Source: Antennarius striatus (lineage: Eukaryota; Chordata; Actinopteri; Lophiiformes; Antennariidae). Taken from it: a stretch of DNA of 64,000 nucleotides. This document shows, in pieces, positions 1 through 33,689 of this stretch; position 1 is the first letter of the stretch, and each line of letters opens with the position of its first letter. A model generated the notes under the pieces. The model was not told the origin of the DNA, did no database searches, and saw nothing but the letters and a program-made list of their open reading frames with translations. The DNA is taken from contig NC_090782.1 of assembly GCF_040054535.1 (NCBI RefSeq), forward strand, positions 24,044,501-24,108,500, written 5' to 3'. A program made the position numbers and the translations under genes.

Positions 1-138
1 CACACACACACACAGGGACTGCAGCCAGCTCCTCTCCAGCCTCCATGAGCTAATCTGAAGCTACCGCTCGCTGCTGCTTCACTGAGCGCGCTCAGACCGA
101 CACGCCACTCGGGCTACACCCCGCCTGGAGCCGCCAGC

Positions 139-214
139 CCATCCATCCATCCATCCATCCATCCATCCATCCATCCATCCATCCATCCATCCATCCATCC
201 ATCCATCCATCCAT
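139..214. repeat. (CATC)n microsatellite
   Basis: Near-perfect tetranucleotide CATC tandem repeat read directly from the sequence. Tails of this kind also end Rex3-type retrotransposons, but no Rex3 body is recognisable beside it. Confidence 0.9.
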
Positions 215-446
215 GCCAAGTTGACCTGAGCTCCTGGCACGGATTCAGCAGGATTCATTCAAAGGTGTTTAACTTTTAACTAAACAAAGTGAACAGATGT
301 GACACCAACCTGACCCCAACCGACCACGCCTCACAATCACCAGGTTACCTGGGGGCCCCTGGGGGCCCCGGGGGGGCCTCAATGATTCTCATTAATGGGG
401 CCATTAATTAGAACCACACAGAACCCTTCATCCTCTGGTGGAGCTG

Positions 447-503
<57 letters not shown>

Positions 504-2019
504 ATGATGTGAGAGGAAAGGTCAAAGGTCATCACTGAACAGAGGAGGCCGGACGCCCTCGCAGCAGTGAACGCACCGTCGATCCTCTTCCTCATTTCAT
601 GTGGAAAAACCAACTAATTACGTGTAAATATGATAATGTATAACACCGGGGGGGGGGCCGCCCCTCGCCGCTCATTACCCAGACTCCTTTGCTCCCTCTC
701 TCTCTGCTGGTATTTCTCCCAGGGAGTCTCGCCCTTTCACGACTGGAGAAACATTAGCGGCGAGTCCGGCTAGTTTTACATCAAAACACATCATTTGCAT
801 AATCTGTGGTTGAGCCCCTCCTTCCTCATTCCTGCTGGGGGCGGGGGGGTGGGGATGGGGGTCAGATTCCCCCAGCCCTGCCCCCTCCAGCCCTCCTCGT
901 CTTCCTCAGGAGGCGATGCCCATTCGGCCTCACCTGATGCTGTAGGCAGCTGTGGTGTTCTTTGGCCCCGCCCACTGCCCCACATGGCTCCGCCTCCCCT
1001 CGGGGGCGCGGGTGGGAGGTGGGGGGGTGTTGCTCATTCAGCCGCTCTGACTGATACGCCCTGACAGCGTCGCGGTGAGCCGCCACTGGTCACATGTTCG
1101 ACCTTTTAATGGTCCCTCCCCCTCCCCTCAGACACAAAACTTTATTTAAACGACTCCAGAGCGCCACCGCTGAAGGGAAGGGGGCGGGGACTACCAGGTG
1201 TGGTACCTCTGGAAACAGATGGAGGAGATGGTCGGATGTGGACCTCGATGGAGATCTGAGGGTTTGTTCCATTGGGGGGGGGGGGGCGCTCGCCATCGAG
1301 CTGAACGGACGCCATGAGGCTGGCAGCAGCACGCCGCTCTGATGCTCCCGCCAAAGTGGCGGCTGTGAAGGCGTCGGCTTTGATGTCTCGCTGTAAAGAG
1401 GGTTAAAAAACCCTCGGTTTGGACTGGAAGGTGTCGGCGGCGTACCTGATAATTACCCAGCTCCACTAAACCGCCGTTCAAAGCGACGCCTCACTTCCTC
1501 AGCCAACAGATCTGTTGGACGAGGGTCGGCCGCAGACGCCACTCGCCGCTGCGGATTCAACACCCAGAATCCTCAGCTCCAGGAACGCGAGGACAAAACG
1601 TCCTCCGAGTTCAGGGCCAACAAAGTTGGAGCTTCTTCTTCCTGCTCGTCTCCTGCCCCAACTCGTCATCGCCGCCGTTCCAGGGTTTAATTATGGGTCA
1701 GTGAGGAAGGGAAATTAATTTCAGGCGGTGGAGAAGTCATGGAGGCGGGCTGACAGAGGCCCCGGGGCCGGGGAAGGTGGGCGCGGCGCCAAACGCCGCG
1801 GCGAAGTCCAAAGTCGCCGTGCAAAGGGTAGCAGTCAGAAGAGATCAGCGCGGCGGACGGGCGGCTGGAAGTCGGACGGAAACGCAGCGACGTTTCTGGC
1901 ACCGAGGCCTCTGACGGATGGAAATCCAGAACGACAGACGTGCCGCAACTTCACTCGACTTCATCCGACCTCTGCTGTCGAGGTCACGGCCACGGCGAGG
2001 CCTCTCCGAAAACGTCACC

Positions 2020-2060
<41 letters not shown>

Positions 2061-2823
2061 ATTTGAAACCCAGAGTAAACAAACACATGTATAACAAATA
2101 ACAATGCAGGCATAAAGTTCAGCGCCCACCTGCAGCCTGGTGAAGGTGGCCACGCCTCCTCAGCCGCTCTCCGTTGCGTGTAAACGCTATCCAGGCCTAA
2201 CAGTGGTTGTAGTTCCTCCTCTGACCATTAGGGGGCAGCACCACCAAACCATATCTGCACAAATGGGTGAGACTTTCGGAAGTCACGTGACACCATAAGC
2301 AGACAATGATAGCAGTTAGCAGCTAACAACAACCACTATGCTAACGCTCCTTTACCTGCTTTTACTTACACCCGTGTGACCTTTGACCTTTGAGAACTTC
2401 ATTTGTGTCCAGTATGACTGAACTGCAGCTAATGCTACCAAAAAAAACAAAAACACATTTACTCAGACATGCTATTTGGACGCAACACGTCGCGACAAAC
2501 ATGCTAATATACAAATAATACATACCAATACGCTCGTAATACACACTAATATGTGCATAATACATGCTAATGTACATGCTATACGACGCCATACAAGTGA
2601 AACGTGTGACGTTTCTTGAAGTCAGCTGCTCAGACCATCAGGACCTGAGGTCCCCATGTGAACACCCCCCCGACCTCTCCACCCCCCCCCAACAGGAGAA
2701 CCTCCCGTCAGACCACCTCCTTCCTGCTTCCTGACAGCAGATGTTTAATCGCTCAGGGAGGAACCCACTCATTCCACACTGCAGGGGGGAACACCGTGGA
2801 ACCGCACCACCTCAAACCTACCC

Positions 2824-2886
<63 letters not shown>

Positions 2887-3159
2887 GGTGAATCATCACA
2901 TCAGAGGAATGGAAGCCATAAAATTAGAAGTCCTGGAACGCTCTCACAACATTTCCTGTCTGCTTTTGGGCCAGAGCCCGCCCCACTGCTCCCCCATCAC
3001 CCGACTCGCCCCCTCTCCCTCAGTGCTGGGGAGTGACGGTGAGGAAGAGGGGGTTGGTGGCTGACAGCATTCCTCTTCCTCTGAGTGCAGAGGGTGAAGA
3101 AGACGAGCAGAGGAGCAGCAGCGACTGGAGGTAGGAGCTGATCGATACACACGGTCGAC

Positions 3160-3335
3160 ACACACACACCTTCAAACACCTTCACACACCTTCACACACC
3201 TTCACACACCTTCACACACACCTTCACACACCTTCACGCACCTTCACACACCTTCACACACCTTCACACACCTTCACACACCTTCACACACACCTTCACA
3301 CACCTTCACACACACCTTCACACACCGTCAGAACA
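3160..3335. repeat. CACACCTTCA tandem repeat
   Basis: Tandem array of a 10-bp unit (CACACCTTCA) with occasional 12-bp variants that carry one extra CA. It is read directly from the sequence. Confidence 0.9.
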
Positions 3336-3434
3336 GCTGACGTGAGAGGACAGCAGCGCTCCCTCACTTCCTGTCCAGACGGCCTGTTTTTAACCCTAAC
3401 CCTAACCCAGCAGCTCAACTGTTTGATGAAAGCC

Positions 3435-4258
3435 TACAACTAACCTACAGATGAACTAAACTACAGATGAACTAACCTACAGATGAACTAACCTACAGAC
3501 AGATGAACTAGCCTACAGATGAACTAACCTACAGATGAACTAACCTACAGATGAACTAGCCTACAGATGAACTAACCTACAGATGAACTAACCTACAGAT
3601 GAACTAACCTACAGACAGATGAACTAGCCTACAGATGAACTAACCTACAGATGAACTAACCTACAGATGAACTAACCTACAGATGAACTAACCTACAGAT
3701 GAACTAGCCTACAGATGAACTAACCTACAGATGAACTAACCTACAGACAGATGAACTAACCTACAGATGAACTAGCCTACAGATGAACTAACCTACAGAT
3801 GAACTAACCTACAGATGAACTAACCTACAGATGAACTAACCTACAGACAGATGAACTAGCCTACAGATGAACTAGCCTACAGATGAACTAACCTACAGAC
3901 AGATGAACTAACCTACAGATGAACTAACCTACAGATGAACTAACCTACAGACAGATGAACTAGCCTACAGATGAACTAACCTACAGATGAACTAACCTAC
4001 AGATGAACTAACCTACAGATGAACTAGCCTACAGATGAACTAGCCTACAGATGAACTAACCTACAGATGAACTAACCTACAGATGAACTAACCTACAGAT
4101 GAACTAACCTACAGATGAACTAGCCTACAGATGAACTAGCCTACAGATGAACTAACCTACAGATGAACTAACCTACAGATGAACTAACCTACAGATGAAC
4201 TAGCCTACAGACAGATGAACTAGCCTACAGATGAACTAGCCTACAGATGAACTAACCT
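3435..4258. repeat. 17-bp minisatellite upstream of the FREM1-like gene
   Basis: About 820 bp made of nearly identical units 'aacctacagatgaacta'. Some units read 'agcctacag', and some carry a 4-bp insertion (cagacag). The alternation of AACC and AGCC units and the scattered 21-bp variants suggest higher-order amplification. The array ends about 700 bp before the FREM1-like start codon. Confidence 0.95.
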
Positions 4259-4960
4259 GATTGGACCGACTCCAGAGACCTGGGTTTGTTTACAAAACTG
4301 TCAGGGGGCGTGGCAGTGGGCGGAGCAGTGGGCAGGGCTGCCTGTTGATAAAGTTTGTGAAGTCTGGACAGATGGGGGGGTGACACGCCGGCCCCAGTTG
4401 TTTCCCTGCTTTGATCCTGAAAAGACCCCCCACCCCCCATGACAATTCCAGCACCTCATTAGGGTCACACAAATTAACCCCTTGTTTCCTGCCGTGGGCT
4501 TCGGGCTGAAGTCTGATGGAGGGTGACAGCATCGTCCGGCCAGGCGTGTGGAGCAGTGGGGGGGGGGCAGCCAGTTGCATGCTGGGAGGGTTTTTTTTGT
4601 GGGGGCTGTTGGGATTTAGACCCACACTACAATTCCAGACTGGTTCAGGCTCTCATTGTGGTTCAGATTCAGGGTCAAAGGTCGTTTCTTCTTCGGTTCA
4701 AATGTGAAGCTTCCAGATTAACCCTTGTTTGACCAGTAGAACATGTGGAACATGTAGAATATGTGGAACACATAGAACACGTCTGAATGTGTGATCGTTG
4801 CTCCGGAATTGATTTGTCCGTATTAATCAGTTCCAGAGGATGTGGGTGGAGCCAGACAGAAGGGAAAGCGCGTGAAACAGTGAGGCCTTCATCCTCCTTC
4901 ATCATCAGCGGTTCTCCTCAGAAGGTTCTTCCTGACCGACAGGACGCCCTCTGGTCCAAA

Positions 4961-25841
<20,881 letters not shown>

Positions 25842-26061
25842 TCATTTCCTCAACCAATCATGATGGCCACTGGCAACAAATCCTATTTTAATGATCTGCT
25901 GCTCTGAGTGTAGAATCCAGCTCTGGCAGGTGTGATTGTCACAGAAATCTTTCATCAGGTGTTAAATCAACTATTGATTATTGATGGATTATTGTGTTAC
26001 GTTTGAGACCACAGGACTTCAAATTGACCTTGTTATTTCATTGTACAATTGTTTTGCAACA

Positions 26062-26067
26062 CATAAA
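26062..26067 (+). terminator. Possible non-canonical poly(A) hexamer for frem1
   Basis: CATAAA lies about 220 bp after the frem1 stop codon. No canonical AATAAA is seen nearer, so this variant hexamer is the best candidate. Confidence 0.35.
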
Positions 26068-26099
26068 GCTTCTTCCTGTCTTCTTCTAGCGAGTTGTGA

Positions 26100-26830
26100 G
26101 TTACATTTAGTCAGGAGATCAGGTGAGGTGGTCAGGTGACAACATCAAGGAGAAGCCGCATGGAGCCCTAGCCTTCTGTTAAACATTAGCTAGAGATAAC
26201 ACCTGTCCAAGGTCCATACTGCAGTCTGTTTTCATCTCCTGACGCCACAAGGCCCTTTAGGTTACCTGACAGGAAGATGTGGGCCTACGGTCGCTTCTCC
26301 TTCACCAGCTGGAGTCCAGTGAGGAGAAACCAGGAGACGAGGAGATCGGCTGCTCCTGCTTGTTGTTTGGAGAGGATGAATGGTGACGTCCTCTGAAGCT
26401 GTTTCCTGTTAGGACCAATCTATCAGCTGCAGATCTATTAGTTTTAAATCTATTAATTTTAGATCTATCAGCTGTAAATCTTTTAGTTGTAGATCTATTA
26501 ATTGTACATCTATCAGTTGTACCTTTTATATGTTGGTCTATTTTATTGGGACTGTGACAAAACGGAATATTTTAAACACGCATTATTAAAATCATCAAAG
26601 AAAAAATGGTATGAAACGCAACAAAAAATTGATTTGTTTATTCTTGGAACCTGTGATTCCATATTTTTGATTAACATCACTAGAAGCACAACCAGCTGGT
26701 TCAGATCACAACATGGAACTGGTAAACAGACATGTAAACAGACATGTGAACAGACATGTAAACAGACTGATAAACAGACATGTAAACACACATGTAAACA
26801 GACTGATAAACAGACATGTAAACAGACCGA
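26100..26830. other. Intergenic region between frem1 and the SAMD9L-like gene
   Basis: Contains two short degenerate arrays: 'ctattagttgtagatc' units at about 26400-26515 and a 12-bp 'aaacagacatgt' array at about 26720-26830. The 164-codon ORF over 26502-26996 runs through the second array (Lys-Gln-Thr-Cys repeats) and is not considered a gene. Confidence 0.6.
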
Positions 26831-26834
26831 GATA

Positions 26835-27345
26835 ACAACCGGACGGAGCGACTTTCGGTTTCGCTTTCCGAACGTAACACTGACTCAGCTCCGTCCAAAG
26901 ACGTCGGGCTCATATTCCACCCACAACCGACTCCCACCCGACTCTGACGCGCCCACCGATCGGTGTGCACCGGAGGTCCGACGGGGTCCCGCGTAGGTAC
27001 CGGACACGGGTCCCGGTAGATAACGGGCCACAGCGGGGACGTGGTGCAGGAGTGACGGTGAGTTCCTGCCGCGATACCTCCAGAAACATTCCGACGGGAA
27101 GCTGCGGACGCGTACCTACTTCCGGTGTTAGCAGTGACGATTAGCCGCCGTTGCGACGTTTTAATTTGTCTGTTTCGGCTTTCCGGACAACACCGCAGCG
27201 GATCCGATGAAGCGTCGGTCATCCGCCCGTAACGCCACGCCACGTAACGCAACTTTTACCGTTAATCCCGCTGCGGAACGCAGCGCTAGCTCGACTTCCT
27301 TAGCCGAGCTGCTAATCAAGGCTGCTTCCTGTCCCGCTCTCTGCT
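26835..27345 (+). promoter_or_regulatory. CpG-rich region, possible promoter of the SAMD9L-like gene
   Basis: Composition changes abruptly to many CpG dinucleotides (ACGTAACGC, CCGCCGTTGCGACG and similar) compared with flanks that are AT-rich or repetitive. It lies 0.4-0.9 kb upstream of the first coding exon, and a good acceptor-like CATAG occurs just before that exon (27728). A non-coding first exon here is plausible but not demonstrated. A 19-bp segment around 27364 is repeated near 27402. Confidence 0.4.
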
Positions 27346-27738
27346 CCGCTGCCAGCTCATGTTACATATCCCTCCGCCTCCTCCACTCGCAGTAACGTAG
27401 ACATATCCCTCCGCCCCCTCCAGCAAAAGTGATGGATTGTTATATAAATATAAATCCTTTTAATCCAAGTCTGTCTCATAATGCGGTGCCTTTTCTAATA
27501 AAGCTACTGTTTAAATACTATCATTATATTCTTACAAGATTAAGATTACTCTGAGATTATGACTTTCTTCATGCAAAAAGATTGTACTCTTCTAATCTAC
27601 AGACTATTCCTTTATAACTGTTCTAGTGCTTGGACTTTAAGTGATTTTTTTTTGGTCGATAAAACTGTTTAACATCCTTATTTTGCTCATATTCTATTTG
27701 AACCTATGGTCATCTCGTTCATTCATAGCTGATCTAAA

Positions 27739-30700
27739 ATGAGACGTTCAACAATGGATCAGGATCCTCCTCTTAAAAAATGGACCATGAAGGATGTGCA
27801 CCTCTGGCTTGTGACAAAGGTCAAAGTTCATAAAAGTTGTGCTGATGTGTTTTATGAAGAGGAGGTGTCTGGAGACAATTTGGTTTATTATACAAAGGAA
27901 GATATATTGGATTTGGGAATAAAACACGGTCCTGCAGTCAAAATCATGTCTTATCTGCAGAGCATGAATAAGGAGTCTCAACATAAACAGGATGTCCCAG
28001 CGTATGTGGAAAACTGGACCAAGGAGCAGGTGTTCCAGTGGCTGGTACAGCACGTGAACGTATATGGTCCGTATGCAGACCGGCTCCAGAGGGAGGATGT
28101 GTCCGGAGACTGTTTGGTTCACTTCAGCAAACAGGACTTTAGGGACCTGGAGGTGAAAAGCGGTCCAGCCACAAAGATTCTAGCAGAGCTCCGTAACTTG
28201 AAAACAAAACCAGAAGTGACACTGAAACCAAACCCAGACCAAAGACCAGCTCCAAACCCTACCACAACAGACCTGGGTCCGTCTCAGGCCGCTGCCACCA
28301 AACAAGAAACATGTGACCAGTTAGAGAGAAAAGCTGGAAAAACTGTGGAAAAGGAGTGTGAAAAGATTCAGCAGACATTCCAGAAGACTGCAGGGACAGA
28401 AAACCAGCAGCCAAAGACCTGGGGGGCCAAAAAGACAGAAAGTGTTGTGGTGAGGATGTTTAAAACAAATGTTCCAAAGAGGCTTCAACATTCTGAAAAC
28501 ACTGGTTTTGTAATTTTTGTGCAAAGTTTCCATTAATATATACCTCTGGTTCACAGGAGAATGTAGACCAGGCACACAAATCCAGGACCACAGCAGAAAT
28601 CCATGACATCCTGGAAGACCTTCGAAAAGAAGACCTAAAGAGATTTCACTTCCAGCTGAGGTTGTACAGAGACTCCAAGCACAAACCCTTTTCTCTGAGC
28701 AGCCTGGAGGACAAGGACACAATGGACACCGCTGCACTGATGACTGAGCGCTATGGCAGTGAGGGGGCGTTCAACGTCACCAAACATATTCTCAAGGAAA
28801 TCAATCAGCTGGATCTGGTTCTTCAGATGGAGAAGAGCCAAGGTAAGAGAAGTCGTAACCCTTTACCTACTGAGGCTAAAATTGGTGATTTGTACGTATT
28901 TTGTTATTATGGCTATAAAATGGTACATCTACGGTGAGAGCTACTCTCGGCAGACTGGGGTTACTCAGAACACAGGAACAGCACGGCTTGGTCCAAGGAC
29001 GGACCAGCAAGAGGAAGCGATGTGCCCGGAGGCAGAAGAGAGGAAAGAGGGCTGGCTGGCTAACTCAGCTAAAAGCCAAAAAACCATCGATCCCCTCACT
29101 CTTCTTGGCCAACGTCCGTTCTTTGGACAACAAAATGGACATGCCACGACATGCTACCTCCATGCTACGCCTCCGGTGTCCTGCATAGCATGGAGGCATA
29201 CTCAAAAAAAAAATTCAGAATTTTCTGAGAATCAATTTTTTTTATTGAGAGGAAAGAAAAGAGTCGTTACGCCACTGTGATGATGATACAAGAAAAGATG
29301 TCAGTATTTAGAGAATCAAGTCATACTCTTATAAGAAAGACTTTGATAGTGTTTGGACAGTATTGTATGTACAAACACACAAACAGACAAAATCCAGGAA
29401 ACAAACAAAACACACAGAAATCTAAGACTCTTGAGGAGTACAATTTGGACATGAACTCAGGTCTGAGCAGAGCTTTAGTAGGTGGAGCCTGATTGGAGAT
29501 GGGAAGCTGGTGGCTGTAGCAAACACAGGTGACAGGAATGAGTGGATTGAGAGGGAGAGGATTCAAAATAGGGAGGACAATGCAATGTCAGGGACACATC
29601 TAGGCCTACATGCAGACAGAGAATAGAAGTGAAAATCTGAAAGTGGGAGAATTGTTTTCTAAAGTTGTACGTGAAAAGTTCAAAAAATTGATTCGTTGAA
29701 TGCATTTGTTCTGTTATTCTCTCAGGTCAACAGGCGCATAACTTCTCCAAGGCAGTTCTGAAGAGAGAAGCTAACCAAGGAGACAAGCTGAGAAATTTAC
29801 TAACATGTGGTGGGAACTCGCTGGACAATTACGACAGGTTTGTTGTTGTGGTAAACAAGAGTGCTCCAGAACAAATTCAGCACCTCCAGTTTTTGATGAA
29901 GATGAAACTGTTCTGCGTGCTGGACTTCAACCCTGACTCTGAATGTCCTGGTGGACTCTGTCATTCATACACACAGTCCAGGCTGGCTAATTTGCATGCG
30001 CCATCACAATATCAAGGACAGACGGACACAGTAATTGGGAACCTGAACCTCTTCAAGCAGACCAGTTGGGTCTTCTGCAATGGCAGACGGAACTTTGATG
30101 ATGACTCCAGCAAGGAGCTGGACTACAAGGACTGGTTGAGGAAGTCCTGCAGACATGTAGAACAGTTGGTGGGGTTCATTTGCAACCCCGAGGTGTTTCG
30201 CCATGGAAGAATTCTCATCATCTTCCTCCTTCTGTCCCCTGTGGACACTGAGAAGGACCCCTTCTTTGACACCTATAAGTGTTTCATCAAACACATTGAA
30301 GAGGAGAGTGTCATCAACATATGTGAGTCTCAGGACACATATTTGAAGTGGAGGGAGCTTATTCAGGATAAGTGTCTCTACGATATTGATAAGTTTTCCA
30401 TATATGAGCTAAACCTGAGTGAGATCAGTGGTACCATAACAGCACTGGATCCGTTTGGTCAGCCATCTAGGAGGCTGCTACCATCCTCTGGTTCCAGTGC
30501 GGTTGTCCTAACCCAGAAAGACGTGGACTTCATGATGGCTCTGGACATCCTGTGCCTGAACCAATGCGAAAATATTTACGACGAAAACAGCTCTGAGTTT
30601 CACGACCTCAGAATCAAAGTGGAAGAGGAGTTCTACAAAGGAGGCAAAGTCAAGTGGTGGAACTTCTACTTCTGTGAAAAAGACAGGAAAAAGCCATTTG

Positions 30701-33354
30701 TGAAACGGTACAAGTTTGAGAGCTTGAAGAAAATGGTCAGGGCTCAGCTGAAGGATCCCAGCAATGTGTGTGATGTGATCAATCTGTTCCACAATCCAGG
30801 TTGTGGTGGAACCACCTTAGCGATGCATGTGATGTGGGATCTCCGTCAGGAGGTCAGGTGTGCCGTGCTGATTGATAACACACTGCCCAAAATAGAAGTG
30901 GCCATTCAGATCAGAAAACTGATGCAACTCGAAAGTGAGAAGCCATCTCCGGTTTTCCTGTTAGTTGATGATTCCAAGGAAAGTGACAGTATTAACGATC
31001 TTGTAAACTGCATTTACAAATCTGAGCTGGATAGCTTAAATGTGAGCACGAGCGACGCCCCAACCTGCAAAGTGGTCATCCTTAACTGTGTCCGTTCCCA
31101 AAGCCCCAAAGAGCTGTACAAGAAGCAGGGCCCGGTGCAGAGTCAGTACATCACTGCCTCCCTGACAAAAGAGGAGCAGATGGAGTTTGAAAAGAAACTA
31201 AAAGAGCTCAAAGAAACACATGAAAAACCAGAAAACTTTTACAGCTTCATGTTCCTGAAAAGCAATTTTGACCAGAAATATGTGGTTGACCTAGCTCGTA
31301 ACACATTGGAGAACTTTGATTTCAGTTGCAAGAAGGATCAGCTGTTTGCATTTTTAGCCTTGCTAAAAACCTACGAGGCAAAATCTGAAATCTCTCTTTC
31401 CCTCTGTGAAGACTTCCTGGGGATAAAAGTAATTCGCTGGCAGGATGAGAGTGTCATGGACAGAATGAAGCCATTCTCCGACTTTCTCATCATTGACATT
31501 GGAGAAAAATGGGGAGTCTGCAAAATAATACGAGTCCTTCATCAGGCCATTGCATCTGCCTGTCTGGAAGAGTTAGATCAGAGCTTCAGTTTGAAAGTAA
31601 GTGAAATCACAATGGAGATTCTTCTATGTGATCTCTTCTTTAGTGAGGGAGTAGTCAAAGACAACTTTATGTTCTCAGTTCAACAAATGTTGATAGAAAG
31701 GCAGCTCAAACAAGGGGGTAATGATAGAGAACCGTTTTCACCTCTGATTGACAAAATCCACAACCAGCAAGGAAGACAAACTGTCCAAGATATCTTTGCG
31801 AAAGCATCATCTAGGTTTGTGAAGAGTGCCTCCATTCCTCAGGCACTGGCCAGATATTTGTGCATCAAAGTAAAGGACTTCCCAGAGGCCTTGAGATGGG
31901 CCGAAAAGGCCAAGAAAATTGTTGAGAATCCATACACGTTTGACACCATTGGTCAGATTCACAAAACCAACCTAAAAGCCAACAATCAAAAGGAAAAGCA
32001 GCTGAAGTCGCAAAATCCAGAGGACTTCAACAAAAACATTCATTTAGCAGCCAATGCTATCACAACGTTCAAAGCGGCACAAGAGCTTGCAAATGCCGAG
32101 GATGAACCTGAAGTCAAAGGTTCTGAGGATGAGTTGGATGACCAACCCAGAAGGTCGTACAATGTGAAGGGATATGTGGGCGTACTGGAGATAATCTTCC
32201 TGGTTTTCGACATGTTGGGAAGACTGCCATTCTTTGACAAAAGTGATCCAGTGAAGAAGATGTACTTGCAGACATTTCTGCAGAAGGCACTGCCGATCAC
32301 TAGTGTCTTCAAGGAGGACAATGAGATCAACAACAGGCTGGAGGAGATCATCAGAGAGCAAGAAAGTTTTCTGCACACTCTGAAAAGTGAAGCTTCAGAA
32401 ATGTTTGAACGTCTCGAATCTTACTTCACATTCATAAAACGCAACAGTTCAGAGTACGATTCAAAGAACCGGTCCACCGTTTCCACTCTCTTTCGGGAGT
32501 ATGTTGTCCTGTTTTGCTCCAAGTCAGAGGAAATGAAAAGAGAACGACAAAATAATCCCCGTCTCAATGTGCAGATTGATATTGAAGAGAGGAGATTGCT
32601 ACTGGAGGAGAAACAAGCCAACCGGTTTGCAGGGATACTTCAGTACTTGGATAAACCCAACACCAAAGACATTGAGTGGATCACTACCTGCTATGCATTT
32701 TTGCAACAACAACAGCAATTTGTTGACAAAAAACAAAAGACAAGAGATACCACCAATTATATTTTATCAAATATCATTCTTTATCTTTTCAATCCCAAAT
32801 CCAAGTTAGTGAAGAGTCACAGCCAACTCTCCGCACTGCTCCAGAGAACCCTTGACGATGTTGGACGCTGGTATCCCTTCCCAGATCCATACTACCTGGC
32901 TCTGCTGTTATTTTGGCCCAGTCCTTCTCAGGAGAACACAGATATCAGAACATACATCAACTCGATCCAGAAGTCATCACGGCAGCGCTTGGCTTTATTT
33001 CCAAACAGGAATGCTGTTGCCCATTTCTATTTGGGGAAAGGAAATGGATTGAAGAGGCTCATTTCTAAACCACAGCTAGATGAAAATTTTACAGATATTC
33101 CCCGAAACACCTTGGCACAGAACTGGAGGAATGGTCATATATTTAAAGAGAAAGAAATAATGAAGTGCCTCCAACGAGTCAATGGAACCATTGAGCAAGG
33201 AGATGTGTTTGCCAACTATGGAGGACTGAAGATTCCTGTACGCCCAGCTCTCATTGGTGGGATAAGAAGTGGTTATAGTACAGAAAAAGTTTCTTTCTAT
33301 GTTGGCTTTGCTATTAAAGGACCACTAGCTTATGATATCCAACAAGAAAAGTAA
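27739..33354 (+). CDS. samd9l: SAMD9/SAMD9L-like protein with two SAM domains and a pyrin domain
   Basis: Exons 27739-28449, 28557-28842 and 29726-33354 join in phase to 1,541 aa. Exon 1 encodes two SAM domains (about 15-76 and 92-152). Exon 2 encodes a pyrin/DAPIN death-fold domain, recognised by ILEDLRKEDLKRFHFQL and the spaced AALMTERYGSEGA block. Exon 3 carries the SAMD9 body: an Alba-like N-terminal part (SWVFCNGR), the WWNFYF segment, a P-loop NTPase with Walker A NPGCGGTTLAMH (near 30790-30830) and Walker B-like LLVDD, long helical regions, and the C-terminal OB-like end with KVSFYVGFAIKGPLAYDI. SAMD9 and SAMD9L of mammals have about 1,590 aa and one SAM domain, act in the cytosol as interferon-linked antiviral and growth-restricting factors, and lack a PYD. 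The second ATG (27754, acaATGg) has the better start context and would remove 5 residues. The paralog assignment within the SAMD9 family is not resolved. Confidence 0.9.
28934..29150 (+). mobile_element. LINE fragment (endonuclease start) in samd9l intron 2
   Basis: Two overlapping frames encode RCARRQKRGKRAGWL and PSLFLANVRSLDNKMD. This is the characteristic start of the endonuclease domain of Rex1/CR1-like fish LINEs. It is frameshifted and truncated. The reverse transcriptase at 42541-43353 may belong to the same family. Confidence 0.65.
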
Positions 33355-33662
33355 GGTCACTTCCAGCACCAAACAATGCAACACAAAAAGTTGGATGATT
33401 TCATTTTCTGTTTGACTCTGGCGTTATTATTAAACTCTGGTTACTACATTGGTTGGTTGGTTGGTTCGGCGACAGTGGTGGATCACAGTTCCGGGATAGA
33501 GAGTTGCGATGTTTGTCACTTCAGATCCATGATGAATAATAATGAATTATGTTCTTAATTTTTTTTCTTTATTTTTGCAGCCTTTATTAAAAAAACGTCT
33601 TTTTATCATTGAACATCAAACTCCACCTGCTTCTTTGTTCCCTCTGTCTGCAGCACAAAGCC
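33355..33662. other. 3' UTR of the SAMD9L-like gene
   Basis: AT-rich sequence without long ORFs between the stop codon and the canonical poly(A) signal. It contains a GGTTGGTTGG run. Confidence 0.6.
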
Positions 33663-33668
33663 AATAAA
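33663..33668 (+). terminator. AATAAA poly(A) signal of the SAMD9L-like gene
   Basis: Canonical hexamer about 310 bp after the stop codon, followed by T-rich sequence. Confidence 0.6.
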
Positions 33669-33689
33669 CTTTTACATCAAACCTTTGGC

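Larger units (their letters stand above)
1..4660. other. Intergenic flank upstream of the FREM1-like gene
   Basis: I see no convincing coding exon here. The ORFs are short, overlap on both strands and mostly run through simple repeats. The stretch holds a (CATC)n run at about 139-214, (GT)n runs at about 449-501, 2020-2058 and 2824-2883, and two tandem arrays listed separately. The segment around 640-800, which includes an octamer-like ATTTGCAT, is not repetitive and could be regulatory, but this is only a guess. Confidence 0.6.

Noticed and set aside
3160-4258. CRISPR-like regular repeats
   Set aside because: The units are directly adjacent, with no unique spacers, in a clearly eukaryotic context. 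They are minisatellites.
4787-4960. In-frame upstream extension of frem1 exon 1 to an earlier ATG
   Set aside because: A signal peptide begins directly at the ATG at 4961. The extension would bury it and shows no conserved feature.
26502-26996. 164-codon ORF with Lys-Gln-Thr-Cys repeats
   Set aside because: The repeats come from a 12-bp DNA array, and the rest has no recognised similarity or supported start.
29848-33354. SAMD9L-like gene starting within exon 3
   Set aside because: An acceptor at 29725 and phase-compatible upstream exons with SAM and PYD domains extend the protein. The in-exon position is GTG, not ATG.
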